A stretch of 17,437 nt of DNA from Candidatus Helarchaeota archaeon (GCA_013375405.1 JABXJU010000081.1:1-17437), one strand, 5' to 3'; shown: positions 1-7,560, numbered from the stretch's first letter. The notes: generated by a model from the letters alone, not told the origin. Numbers and translations: made by a program.

Positions 1-8
1 GTTAATGT

Positions 9-2321
9 ATGTCAGATGAGGAGCGCATTGAATCTCTTAAAATTCAAATAAAAAAGCAGCAAACAGAATTACAATTTGGAAAAGACCGTATATCAAAGTT
101 AGAAAAGGACTTAGCTTCAACTAAAAGTGCAACTATGAAATTTGAACGTGAAACCGAGCTATCAAATAAAAAAAGTAATGAACTAACGACCGAAAATACA
201 GAATTAAAAAATCAAATAACCGAATTAGAAGAAAGAATAAAGAGCTTAGCTACGGAAGCTCTCGAAAAGGAATTAAACGATAGTAAAGCACTTATAGCCA
301 ATCAAAATCAAAAAATCGATGAATTAAATAGAAAAATAACACAATTAACGAATGAAAAAACTGATAACCAATCAAAAATCGGAGATCAAAAATCACAACT
401 AGAAAACAACCAAGCTGAGATTAATTCTCTCACTGAAAAATTGAAAGAATCAGAAAAGCTGGTTCATACTAAAGAAGAAACAATTAGTTCATTAAATTCT
501 ACTATTGAAAGTATGAAAAATGAACTTAATAATTCAAAAACTTTAACTACTGAGCAAGCTTCCCAGCTTGAAGGCCACCAATCCCAAATAGATGAGGTAA
601 TGAAGAGTATAAAAACTGCCCAATCTGAGATTCTCTCCAAAGAAGAAATAACTACAGACTTAAATACTACAATTAAAGAGCAGAAAAGCAAAATTGAGGA
701 AATTCAGATATCCCTAGACAAAATCGAGGTAGAAAAACAAGAGTGGGTAACCAAAATAACTGAATTAGAGAATTCTATTGGAACCAAGGATGAAGAAATC
801 AAAACAAAAGCTGAAAAAATAGAGGAATTAGCTGCACAAGCTGAGCAAATGGAAGTGGGTGTTAATTTATATCAAAATACCATACAAGAGTTAAACAACA
901 AAATTAAAGATCTGGAAGCTAAAAGAGAAGCTAGTAGCGAAGCAGCAAAATATGAAAAACTGCTTGAAAATAAGGATAAGACCATTAATATTCTGAAAAA
1001 AGAAATTTCAGATTTAAATGTAACAATGGAAACGCTTAAATCCTCGAAAGAAGGAAAAGAAATTTCAGCTGGAGAAGTTACTGGACTAGATAGTAAAAAT
1101 ATTCTTGGAATGTTGGAAGAAAAATTATTTCGAGATGAAAAAGATAAACTAATTTTGTTTTTCAAGGAAAATGATGAAAAAATAAAAAATTTACGAAATT
1201 TAATTAAAACACAAAAAGACGAGCTTGAAAGAAGTAAGAGTGAGAATGATAAGAATAAAGCAGAGATAAATAAACAAAAAATGGAAATAAATAAATTAAA
1301 AACCGAAGTGAAAAATAAGGAAAAAAATCTTAAAAAAATGGAAAAAGAATTGGATCGATCAAGTAAAACTATACGAGATCTTCAATCAGAAGTCGATCTT
1401 GAAAGCGCGATTTCCCAGGTCGATAAGAAGGGAAGAATAGTTGCCCGAATTGATGAAATGAGTAAATTAAGAGAACGAATTGACAGTCTTGAAGAAAGTT
1501 TTGAATTGGAAAAGCAACAACATGCTGAATTACAAAACAAATATGCTGAATTAGAATCATCTTCTGACTCCCAAAAAGCGATACAACAAAAAAAGACATA
1601 TGAATCATATATTCTCACCCTCCAAACAGAATTGTATGATGTAAAACATACATTAGAAGAATCAGAAGCTCTCCGAGCTGAACAACAAATACACATTGAT
1701 CGCCTCGAAGCATTAATTGCTCAAGTTTCAGTTCAGATAGATCAACAAGAAGCAATGCCAGATAGAGAAGCATTATTAGACTCTGTTAAACATATGCATG
1801 AAGAACCACTTTTAGGGCAAGAAGTAGAAATTCCAACAAAAAAATCTGTTGATGAGCAGGGGCTGCTGGGTAATCGCCCTCTTTCTCCTGGAGAAATACT
1901 AGATAAAGAACGAAATGATCAATTGATGGAATTTTATTCTGAACTCAAAAGTAGGTTTGATGAAATTACCGATCTAGCCTTTTTAGGCTACAATGGAGAA
2001 GTTTATTTTCAAACTTCAACGTGGGATATGACATCAGATATCTTTAAATTAATCCAAGATTGGAAAGCTGAAGCCCCTGCAGTATGGATTAATAAATTAA
2101 AATATGCTACCATTAAAGTGACTGATGAAATATTAGTTGCAACTAATGTACAAGGAAAGGGACATTTACTTTGTACTCCTCTGGATGAGAAACTTTTCAT
2201 GATCTTCTCTATCGATATAAAAGGGGATGCCCTACTTTTATATGAAGATCTTCAGCCTCTCTTTCCCCACCTTAAAAACATTTTCACAGAATATGAACAA
2301 AGAAAAACTGAACTGTTATAA
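9..2321 (+). CDS. Long coiled-coil protein with C-terminal roadblock-like domain
   Basis: The product has 770 residues. Residues 1 to about 590 are almost entirely charged heptad-type helix rich in Lys, Glu, Gln, Asn and Ser, predicting a long coiled coil, with a break near residues 345-385. A less regular Pro/Gly-containing linker (about 590-633) leads to a globular C-terminal domain (634-770). That domain runs helix, two strands around LAFLGYNG and EVYFQT, helix DIFKLIQDW, strands around TIKVTDEILVATN and KLFMIFSI, then a final helix, which is the roadblock/LC7 order. Roadblock domains dimerise and bind small GTPases or act as scaffolds, so a scaffold or GTPase regulator is inferred, and the next gene encodes a GTPase-like protein. 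An in-frame TAA at bases 3-5 makes the ATG at 9 the first possible start. There is no signal peptide or membrane segment. SMC or myosin labels would reflect helix composition only. The coding frame is certain; the domain call is moderate. Confidence 0.85.
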   Translation: MSDEERIESLKIQIKKQQTELQFGKDRISKLEKDLASTKSATMKFERETELSNKKSNELTTENTELKNQITELEERIKSLATEALEKELNDSKALIANQNQKIDELNRKITQLTNEKTDNQSKIGDQKSQLENNQAEINSLTEKLKESEKLVHTKEETISSLNSTIESMKNELNNSKTLTTEQASQLEGHQSQIDEVMKSIKTAQSEILSKEEITTDLNTTIKEQKSKIEEIQISLDKIEVEKQEWVTKITELENSIGTKDEEIKTKAEKIEELAAQAEQMEVGVNLYQNTIQELNNKIKDLEAKREASSEAAKYEKLLENKDKTINILKKEISDLNVTMETLKSSKEGKEISAGEVTGLDSKNILGMLEEKLFRDEKDKLILFFKENDEKIKNLRNLIKTQKDELERSKSENDKNKAEINKQKMEINKLKTEVKNKEKNLKKMEKELDRSSKTIRDLQSEVDLESAISQVDKKGRIVARIDEMSKLRERIDSLEESFELEKQQHAELQNKYAELESSSDSQKAIQQKKTYESYILTLQTELYDVKHTLEESEALRAEQQIHIDRLEALIAQVSVQIDQQEAMPDREALLDSVKHMHEEPLLGQEVEIPTKKSVDEQGLLGNRPLSPGEILDKERNDQLMEFYSELKSRFDEITDLAFLGYNGEVYFQTSTWDMTSDIFKLIQDWKAEAPAVWINKLKYATIKVTDEILVATNVQGKGHLLCTPLDEKLFMIFSIDIKGDALLLYEDLQPLFPHLKNIFTEYEQRKTELL

Positions 2322-2325
2322 TCTA

Positions 2326-2340
2326 TTTTTTTTCTCTTAT
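2326..2340 (+). terminator. T-run terminator after the coiled-coil gene
   Basis: Eight consecutive T (2326-2333) begin four bases after the stop codon and continue into a pyrimidine-rich stretch. There is no clear hairpin. Archaeal RNA polymerase terminates at such T-runs without a stem, so the two rightward genes here are probably separate transcripts. Confidence 0.55.
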
Positions 2341-2455
2341 CCTTGATTTACATTGAAATCTCCTATTCTCTTCCGTTTCCATTTTATTTTCCATTTTTTG
2401 GAAGTTATTTCCATATGCTTCATCCTGTCCAAATGAGGAATCAATTTCCTCTACC

Positions 2456-2501
2456 TAAAATTTTTAAAAGAAGTTTCTAAAAATTATCAATGGAGAGATA
2501 A
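2456..2501 (+). promoter_or_regulatory. TATA-like promoter and Shine-Dalgarno before the longin-GTPase gene
   Basis: A TATA-like TTTTTAAAAG lies at 2461-2470, which would place the transcription start near 2490-2495. GGAGAG at 2492-2497 is a good ribosome binding site with its GGAG core six bases before an ATG at 2502. The signals therefore point to ATG 2502 rather than GTG 2516, yet ATG 2502 reads only nine codons to TGA. The 180-base gap 2322-2501 otherwise holds pyrimidine-rich sequence with no gene. Confidence 0.4.
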
Positions 2502-2515
2502 ATGAAAATTCTAGT

Positions 2516-3475
2516 GTGGTCGGCCTCTTGATTTGGAGTTTCTTTTTAATATTAACTGAATTAGTTAATTTTCAACCGACGGGAAAGTGTATTTACAGTC
2601 AAAAATTTGGACAATTAGATGATGACTCTCCTTTAATTACTAAATTTATAGGTACCATTCCTTCATTAGAAGATTATGATTCAGGAAATCAATTGGTAGG
2701 AAAAATTCAGTTTATCTATAGTGGTTATAATGATCTCCTATTTGTTGCATGTGCAGATAAAACAGATAATGCCGTTTCTCTTGCTCAAGCAATCGAAAAT
2801 ATGAAAATAGCATTTGCCCAAAAATTTTTTAACTTGATCAAAGAAGGTAAAGACGCCCCCTCCCTATTTACACCTTTTAAAGAGGATGTAGATAAAGCTA
2901 TAGCAGCTTTAAGTCCACCTGGAGGTGAAATCACTACTCACCCAGGACCTGCTACTGTAATCACTCCATTGGAAAAAGTTCCCACTGCCGAGGCAACTAA
3001 AAGAGATCTAATTAAAATTGCATTTGTTGGATCTAAAAACACAGGCAAACGAACCATTCTTAATTTATTATTTACAGGATCAGCTGACTCCGGTTCACTA
3101 GTAGAAGAATCCGATATGATGATGAAAAAAGGCCCTATCTCTGATAACTATAATGCCCTCTTGATTACGATACCAAACGATATGATTGAATCTGGTAAAA
3201 CTCAATTTTTGAGTAATACAGATGTTGTTATTTTCGTGACTAATTCTGTTTTTAAAGATATAATGGCGACCCGAAAAATATATGACACTATCAAACCAAC
3301 TCTCTCAAATGCTCGTTATGGTGTTATTGCAAATAAACAAGATATGACTGGTGTTGTCGAACCTGATGCAATCAGTAAAGTATATGAATTACCGATAATT
3401 CCAATGATCGGAGTCGATTCAGCAAATTACGAAATGTTAAAAACTTTTATTATCGAATTAATTGAAGGCGCATAG
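2516..3475 (+). CDS. Longin-like domain fused to a divergent small GTPase
   Basis: The product has 319 residues if read from GTG 2516. Residues 1 to about 112 form an alpha/beta domain: hydrophobic strand GLLIWS, strand GKCIYSQKFG, helix near 37-50, strands VGKIQFIYSG and DLLFVACA, then a long helix 84-110. This order fits a longin-type domain, with roadblock a less likely alternative. A Pro-rich linker (about 133-160) leads to a Ras/Arf-like domain (164-319) with P-loop GSKNTGKRT (172-180) and NKQD (273-276). Two things are odd: Arg179 sits where the Mg-binding Ser/Thr of the P-loop should be, and no DxxG switch II motif is visible (the region reads ITIPND, 217-222). It may bind nucleotide without normal hydrolysis, or be a pseudo-GTPase. 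Longin-GTPase fusions are known from Asgard archaea. The start is uncertain: GTG 2516 lacks a ribosome binding site, while ATG 2502 has one in another frame, so a frameshift or base-calling error near 2514-2519 is possible. Confidence 0.8.
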   Translation: MVGLLIWSFFLILTELVNFQPTGKCIYSQKFGQLDDDSPLITKFIGTIPSLEDYDSGNQLVGKIQFIYSGYNDLLFVACADKTDNAVSLAQAIENMKIAFAQKFFNLIKEGKDAPSLFTPFKEDVDKAIAALSPPGGEITTHPGPATVITPLEKVPTAEATKRDLIKIAFVGSKNTGKRTILNLLFTGSADSGSLVEESDMMMKKGPISDNYNALLITIPNDMIESGKTQFLSNTDVVIFVTNSVFKDIMATRKIYDTIKPTLSNARYGVIANKQDMTGVVEPDAISKVYELPIIPMIGVDSANYEMLKTFIIELIEGA

Positions 3476-3483
3476 TTTTTTTT
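3476..3483 (+). terminator. T-run terminator after the GTPase gene
   Basis: Eight T follow the TAG stop codon immediately and sit in the 23-base gap to the convergent rtcA end. No stem is visible. The arrangement mirrors the T-run after the preceding gene. Confidence 0.55.
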
Positions 3484-3498
3484 CTTTATTCTGCTAAA

Positions 3499-4551
3499 TT
3501 AAAGGGTTTCAATCTTAATTTCATGTCGTAAGTTTATTTGGTTTATCAAAAACTTCTTTTCTAAAAATTTCTCTATTAACCAGATATTGGTTTTTGTGTG
3601 ATTGGTTAATTCATGGGGCTTAATAATGGAGGTTCCTTGGGCTAATGCCATAAATGGAATTATTTGGTCAGACAGAAATTTATCAACTGTAGCTTTAACT
3701 CGTGTAATTTCACAAAGATATCGTGCACATTCTGTACCAATTTTTTCCGAAGGCTTTCTCTTTTCTCCAATTATATCAGATCCTAAAATAATACCAGAGT
3801 CAGTTTTTAACCAGAGGCAAATTCCACTTCCTGGATTCAATGCATCAACATAATTTTTATGTATAACAGGTTTTATTCCTAAACTTCTAGAAATTACTCG
3901 CTGCGCTGCTTCCGCTTGCCTTTCTGCTACCTTTCTATTCTTTAAATGAAAAGTCGCAATTGAAACTCCTCCAATTTCAGTGACTTTCCCAAACTCTGTC
4001 AAGGCTATTGGTTTCAATTTTGAAACAGGACTTATTTCAAAATCAACTCTTGCGCCTCCTTTTGGATAAAAACCATGTCGTTTTAAATTAACTTTAATAT
4101 TATATCCCATCATGGCCAATCGTGGAATCGTAACATGTTCTAGATATGGTAATGTTGGAGCCCATAAGCCGAAAGTTGCTCCTCCCTCGATTCTAAGACC
4201 AATATTTCCTGAGGCGTGAATGCACGCAAGTTGCAAAATCTGCAAAATCAATCCTACGCTACCTGCCGTGCCAATTCTAATGGTATAAGTACCTTGAGTA
4301 ATTTCGTTAGGTGTAAAAGTTATTTCGATTGCACCAATCTTTCCGTTTTCTAAAATTCCATTTGAAATCTCTGTAAGCGCTTGCAATCCAACTAAATGTT
4401 GTGGTTTTAATCCTGGTTTAGGTCTGTTTTTCCGAATATTAAAAATTTTTACTGGTTTTTTTGTCAATACAGATAATGCACATGCAAGTCGTAAGATAGA
4501 TCCGCCTCCCTCACCGAATGAACCATCAATTTCAAGCAGTGTATTAGTCAT
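3499..4551 (-). CDS. rtcA: RNA 3'-terminal phosphate cyclase
   Basis: RtcA converts RNA 3'-phosphates to 2',3'-cyclic phosphates using ATP through a covalent enzyme-AMP on histidine. From ATG 4551 the product has 350 residues, the normal length. Family signatures are present: GSFGEGGGSILR near the N-terminus (10-21), RPKPGL (43-48), RIGTAGSVGLILQ (92-104), HGFYPKGGA (159-167) and the C-terminal NHTKTNIWLIEKFL, whose His318 aligns with the catalytic histidine of the family. An in-frame TTG lies five codons upstream (4566), but ATG 4551 is preferred because GAGG sits nine bases before it. The gene is convergent with the GTPase gene and divergent from the methyltransferase gene, so it is probably transcribed alone. 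All key motifs are intact and the identification is firm. Confidence 0.93.
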   Translation of the reverse strand: MTNTLLEIDGSFGEGGGSILRLACALSVLTKKPVKIFNIRKNRPKPGLKPQHLVGLQALTEISNGILENGKIGAIEITFTPNEITQGTYTIRIGTAGSVGLILQILQLACIHASGNIGLRIEGGATFGLWAPTLPYLEHVTIPRLAMMGYNIKVNLKRHGFYPKGGARVDFEISPVSKLKPIALTEFGKVTEIGGVSIATFHLKNRKVAERQAEAAQRVISRSLGIKPVIHKNYVDALNPGSGICLWLKTDSGIILGSDIIGEKRKPSEKIGTECARYLCEITRVKATVDKFLSDQIIPFMALAQGTSIIKPHELTNHTKTNIWLIEKFLEKKFLINQINLRHEIKIETL

Positions 4552-4632
4552 CTTTAAAATCCTCAAATAATGAGATCAAAACATGATCAAATATAAAAAT
4601 AAATAATCATTAATTGAATTCGGTTTTAGACT
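4552..4632. promoter_or_regulatory. Divergent promoter region of rtcA and the ogt-nadM pair
   Basis: This 81-base AT-rich gap separates two divergent starts and must carry both promoters. AAATATAAAAATAAAT near 4589-4605 is a TATA-like stretch that suits either direction. GAGG on the minus strand (4561-4564) is the rtcA ribosome binding site. No operator was identified. Confidence 0.35.
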
Positions 4633-4971
4633 TTGACTTTGAAAGATATCAATTTAACTCAGTTTCAAAGACGCGTTTTTGAACTTACAAAAAAGATCCC
4701 AGTCGGAAAAGTGGCAACTTACGGACTGTTGGCTAAAATACTGGGGACTATTAATTTATCGCGTGCAGTTGGCAATGCATTAAATAAAAATCCATTCCCT
4801 ATTGTTGTTCCTTGTCACCGAGTCGTTAGAAGTAATGGCTTTATTGGCGGGTTCGCTAAAGGAACGGAAAAAAAAGTGAAATTGCTTAAAGAGGAAAACA
4901 TCCTTATTAATAGTAAATATAAAATTAATCTCAAACAATATTTGGTTAGTGAAGAATTACTTAGAAAATAA
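4633..4971 (+). CDS. ogt: O6-alkylguanine-DNA methyltransferase, single-domain
   Basis: This suicide repair protein transfers alkyl groups from O6-alkylguanine in DNA to its own cysteine. The 112 residues contain the full C-terminal MGMT domain: IPVGKVATYGLLA (22-34), the SRAVGNAL region with the helix-turn-helix arginine finger Arg44 (43-50), and active site PCHRV with Cys61, followed by the GFIGGFAKG loop (69-77). The active cysteine is present, so this is a methyltransferase rather than an alkyltransferase-like protein, in which it is replaced. The N-terminal domain of longer Ada/Ogt proteins is absent. The start is a TTG: an in-frame TAG lies at 4627-4629, no ATG precedes the domain, and a second TTG at 4639 is an alternative. 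It is probably co-transcribed with nadM, 14 bases downstream. Confidence 0.9.
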   Translation: MTLKDINLTQFQRRVFELTKKIPVGKVATYGLLAKILGTINLSRAVGNALNKNPFPIVVPCHRVVRSNGFIGGFAKGTEKKVKLLKEENILINSKYKINLKQYLVSEELLRK

Positions 4972-4985
4972 AGAAGTGAGAACCG

Positions 4986-5513
4986 ATGGTTAAGAGGGGC
5001 CTTATGATAGGGCGTTTTCAACCATTTCATTTAGGGCATTTAAACAGTATTGAACAAATTTTTAAGGAAGTTGATGAATTAATCATTTTAATTGGAAGCG
5101 CTCAATATAGTCATTCCCTCAAAAATCCTTTTACAGCAGGGGAGAGAATAATGATGGTGCATGCAGCTCTGACTGAAAATGGATTTGATTTAACTCGCTG
5201 TTATATTATTCCCATCATGGATACCAATGACAATCGAATTTGGGTAGCCCATTTGATTACTACTATTCCTACTTTTGATGTTGCATATACTCATAATCCT
5301 CTTGTAAAACGATTACTTGTTGAAAGTAAAATTAACGTCAAATCTACTAAACTTTTTAATCGAGAAACTTACGCAGCAACTGAGGTCCGGAAGAGGATTT
5401 TAAATACGGGAACTTGGGAAGAATTAGTCCCGAAAAGTGTGGCAAAAATAATTAAAGAGATTTCAGGGGTCGATCGAATTCAGCAAATTAACGATACAAC
5501 CCTGAAACATTAA
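4986..5513 (+). CDS. nadM: Nicotinamide-nucleotide adenylyltransferase, archaeal NadM type
   Basis: The enzyme joins NMN and ATP to make NAD in the cytoplasm. The 175 residues match the usual archaeal length. The nucleotidyltransferase signature GRFQPFHLGH (9-18, with the HxGH histidines 15 and 18), NPFTAGERIMM (47-57) and the C-terminal ATEVRKRIL (131-139), which replaces the ISSTxxR motif of other families, are all present. The start ATG is preceded by a purine-rich AGAAGTGAGAA. It lies 14 bases after the DNA methyltransferase gene on the same strand, indicating one transcript. Its stop codon overlaps the stop codon of the convergent SAM hydrolase gene by three bases (5510-5513 are shared by the two genes), so there is no room between them for a separate terminator. 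Confidence 0.95.
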   Translation: MVKRGLMIGRFQPFHLGHLNSIEQIFKEVDELIILIGSAQYSHSLKNPFTAGERIMMVHAALTENGFDLTRCYIIPIMDTNDNRIWVAHLITTIPTFDVAYTHNPLVKRLLVESKINVKSTKLFNRETYAATEVRKRILNTGTWEELVPKSVAKIIKEISGVDRIQQINDTTLKH

Positions 5514-6316
5514 CTAGAAAGTAATTTCACAGAAATTTTCTCTTCAATTTGTGCATCTAAAGTATCTGCTGCACTCTTTTGATTTTTGGAAATTTCTAGG
5601 AATTCTGTACTCCCAAAAATTCCTAAAAAATCACCAATTTTTACTTGATCATAAGAAGTACATAAGGGGATCTTTAAATTTTGATTATTAATGTTGATTT
5701 CTATAATATAGTTTCGGGAAGCGTCCAATTTTTTAAAGAAATTTCGTGAAATGTTTGTTATAATATTTCCAAATCTATCAATATGGATAATTTCACCGAC
5801 TATTTCATCGTTATTAACGCTGACTTGAGGTATTTTAATTTGAATCCAATTTTGAGATAAAGACCCGAAATGCGTAGGTGTTTGGTTAATCGCGAGATGA
5901 GCAGCTATTGGGGCAAAAATATCTCGCCCGTGGAATGTATTTGAAACTGGCTTAAGAAAATAAGCAGTATTGTTGATTTCTATGACCTTTTGAACTTTAT
6001 CTTCTAAGGCAGCTAAGGAGAGTACGCCATTGTCTGGTCCAACGAAAAAATAATTATCAGATTGGATGATTAAAGATTTTCTCTCAGATCCAACGCCTGG
6101 ATCAATGACAACCAGATGAATTGTATTTTTAGGGTAATATTTTACACTTGAAAATAAATAAAAGGCTCCCTCACGAATATTATGCTTTTGAATATTATGT
6201 GATAAATCTACTATTCTGATATTTGGACAAATAGATAGAATTACACCTTTCATTGCTCCTACATAAGGATCCCTCTCACCAAAATCCGTAAGAAGGGTGA
6301 TAATTGGCTCCTGCAT
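5510..6316 (-). CDS. S-adenosyl-L-methionine hydrolase, DUF62/SAM hydroxide adenosyltransferase
   Basis: Members of this family hydrolyse S-adenosylmethionine to adenosine and methionine and are related to the fluorinase and chlorinase. Family motifs are intact: ITLLTDFGERDPYVGAMKG at the N-terminus, VVIDPGVGSERK, the GPDNGVLS loop and FHGRDIFAPIAAHLA, followed by the C-terminal beta domain with IHIDRFGNIITNI. From ATG 6316 the protein has 268 residues, typical for archaea. A GTG at 6325 adds three residues and cannot be excluded; ATG is chosen because ITLLTDFG normally lies very close to the N-terminus. The Asp and DPGVG residues argue for a hydrolase rather than a halogenase, but that call rests on family knowledge. 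The gene is divergent from the aminotransferase gene and overlaps the nadM stop codon. Confidence 0.9.
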   Translation of the reverse strand: MQEPIITLLTDFGERDPYVGAMKGVILSICPNIRIVDLSHNIQKHNIREGAFYLFSSVKYYPKNTIHLVVIDPGVGSERKSLIIQSDNYFFVGPDNGVLSLAALEDKVQKVIEINNTAYFLKPVSNTFHGRDIFAPIAAHLAINQTPTHFGSLSQNWIQIKIPQVSVNNDEIVGEIIHIDRFGNIITNISRNFFKKLDASRNYIIEININNQNLKIPLCTSYDQVKIGDFLGIFGSTEFLEISKNQKSAADTLDAQIEEKISVKLLSS

Positions 6317-6325
6317 AATCTTCAC

Positions 6326-6384
6326 TTTTGAAGTTAAAGATATTTAGAAATATTTTTAACATATATTTATAACCTTTTTGTTAA
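6326..6384. promoter_or_regulatory. Divergent promoter region of SAM hydrolase and aminotransferase genes
   Basis: This AT-rich gap contains ATATATTTATAA (6361-6372), a good TATA box for the rightward aminotransferase gene, predicting a transcript start near 6393. On the minus strand AAAAATATTT near 6347-6356 could serve the SAM hydrolase gene, giving a nearly leaderless mRNA. No operator was seen. Confidence 0.4.
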
Positions 6385-6388
6385 ATGC

Positions 6389-6394
6389 AGAAGG
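6389..6394 (+). promoter_or_regulatory. Shine-Dalgarno that decides the aminotransferase start
   Basis: AGAAGG lies eight bases before ATG 6403. It falls inside the extra codons that would be translated from ATG 6385, so it favours 6403 as the real start. Confidence 0.5.
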
Positions 6395-6402
6395 TTTTTT
6401 CA

Positions 6403-7560
6403 ATGGTTGATAATGATACGATGTTGCTCATGATTCCAGGACCAGTGCAAACGCATCCTAGAGTATATGAAGCCATGGCGCGCCCATTAATTGGGCATCG
6501 TACTCCAGAATTTAAAAAAATATACAATGAAACACTAGAACTCTTTAAAAAAATACTTGATACGAAAAATGACGCATTTATTTTTACGGGATCTAGTACA
6601 TCTGCGATGGATTCTGCGATTGCAAATCTTGTTCAACCCGGGGATAAGGTGCTCAATGTCATCCAGGGTAAGTTCTCCGAACGTTGGCAAGAAATTACAA
6701 ATGCGTACGGAGGCAACTCTATTGTTTTGGATATAGAATGGAGTAAAGCCCTTAAAGAAGAGCCCCTTATTGAAATTTTCGATAAGAATAAGGATATAAA
6801 GTTTGTAACTATTTGTCATAATGAAACTTCAACTGGAATAATTAACCCTGCCGAAAAAATTGGAAAAATTGTTCATGAATATGAGAAAATTTTAATTGTT
6901 GATGGAGTTACTTCTGTAGGCGGGGATTATGTCTATCCTGACAAATGGAATTTTGATATTTTAGTAACAGGGAGTCAGAAATGCTTAGGAATTCCCCCTG
7001 GTCTAGGTTTTATTGTGGTTGGACCGCGCGCTTGGGATATAATTAACAAACGGACAAATATTCATTCCTACTACGTCAATTTACCTATTTATAAGCAATG
7101 GTTTGAGGAAAAAGGTGATACTCCATTTACACCTTCTGTGCCATTGATACGTGCGCAAAATGTCTCGTTAAAAATGATGTTTGAAGAAGGGTTCGATAAT
7201 CGAGTAAAACGGCATCGCCGAATAGCAAAAGCCACTCGAATTGGTGCAAAAGCATTAGGATTAGAATTATTTGCTGAAGAAAAGTTTGCTTCTAATACAG
7301 TATCAGCAATCAAAGCTCCTCCAAAATTAAATACAAAAGAACTTCTTAATTTAGTTAAACAACTTGGGATCTTAATAGCTGGAGGTCAGGGAAAAATTAA
7401 AGGTAAAATCATTCGTATTGCTCATATGAATATTGTTCAAGAAAAAGATATCCTTACAACCTTCAGTGCCCTTGAAATAGCCCTTAAAAAACTTGGGTTC
7501 TCCTTTCAGCTTGGATCAGGAATCGCTGCAGTTGAAGAAAATTTTTCCCAAACTTCATAA
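6403..7560 (+). CDS. Class V PLP aminotransferase (alanine/serine-glyoxylate type)
   Basis: A cytoplasmic pyridoxal-phosphate enzyme of the alanine-glyoxylate/serine-pyruvate aminotransferase family (aminotransferase class V). Numbered from ATG 6385, MIPGPVQTHPRV (16-27) is the conserved N-terminus, FTGSSTSAMD holds the phosphate-binding loop, CHNETSTG (144-151) contacts substrate and cofactor, IVDGVTS carries Asp173 that pairs with the pyridine nitrogen, and VTGSQKCLGIPPG contains Lys199, the Schiff-base lysine. Length from 6403 is 385 residues, normal for the family. ATG 6403 is preferred over ATG 6385 because of the AGAAGG eight bases upstream. Substrate specificity cannot be read; alanine-glyoxylate, serine-glyoxylate or serine-pyruvate activity are all possible. 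The phosphoesterase gene follows after 25 bases and is probably co-transcribed. Confidence 0.9.
   Translation: MVDNDTMLLMIPGPVQTHPRVYEAMARPLIGHRTPEFKKIYNETLELFKKILDTKNDAFIFTGSSTSAMDSAIANLVQPGDKVLNVIQGKFSERWQEITNAYGGNSIVLDIEWSKALKEEPLIEIFDKNKDIKFVTICHNETSTGIINPAEKIGKIVHEYEKILIVDGVTSVGGDYVYPDKWNFDILVTGSQKCLGIPPGLGFIVVGPRAWDIINKRTNIHSYYVNLPIYKQWFEEKGDTPFTPSVPLIRAQNVSLKMMFEEGFDNRVKRHRRIAKATRIGAKALGLELFAEEKFASNTVSAIKAPPKLNTKELLNLVKQLGILIAGGQGKIKGKIIRIAHMNIVQEKDILTTFSALEIALKKLGFSFQLGSGIAAVEENFSQTS

Noticed and set aside
9..1780. SMC, myosin or tropomyosin similarity of the long coiled coil
   Set aside because: Such similarity is expected from heptad composition alone. There is no ATPase head, hinge or motor motif, and the C-terminus is a small roadblock-like domain.
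464..2200. Several antisense open frames opposite the coiled-coil gene
   Set aside because: They are hydrophobic or Ser/Phe-rich mirror translations of the Lys/Glu-rich coding strand and have no ribosome binding sites or recognisable domains.
3602..3853. An 83-codon open frame on the plus strand inside rtcA
   Set aside because: It is opposite a gene with complete family motifs and shows no domain of its own.
4552..4566. Five-residue extension of RtcA from TTG 4566
   Set aside because: The GAGG ribosome binding site (4561-4564) would lie inside the coding sequence; ATG 4551 is correctly spaced from it.
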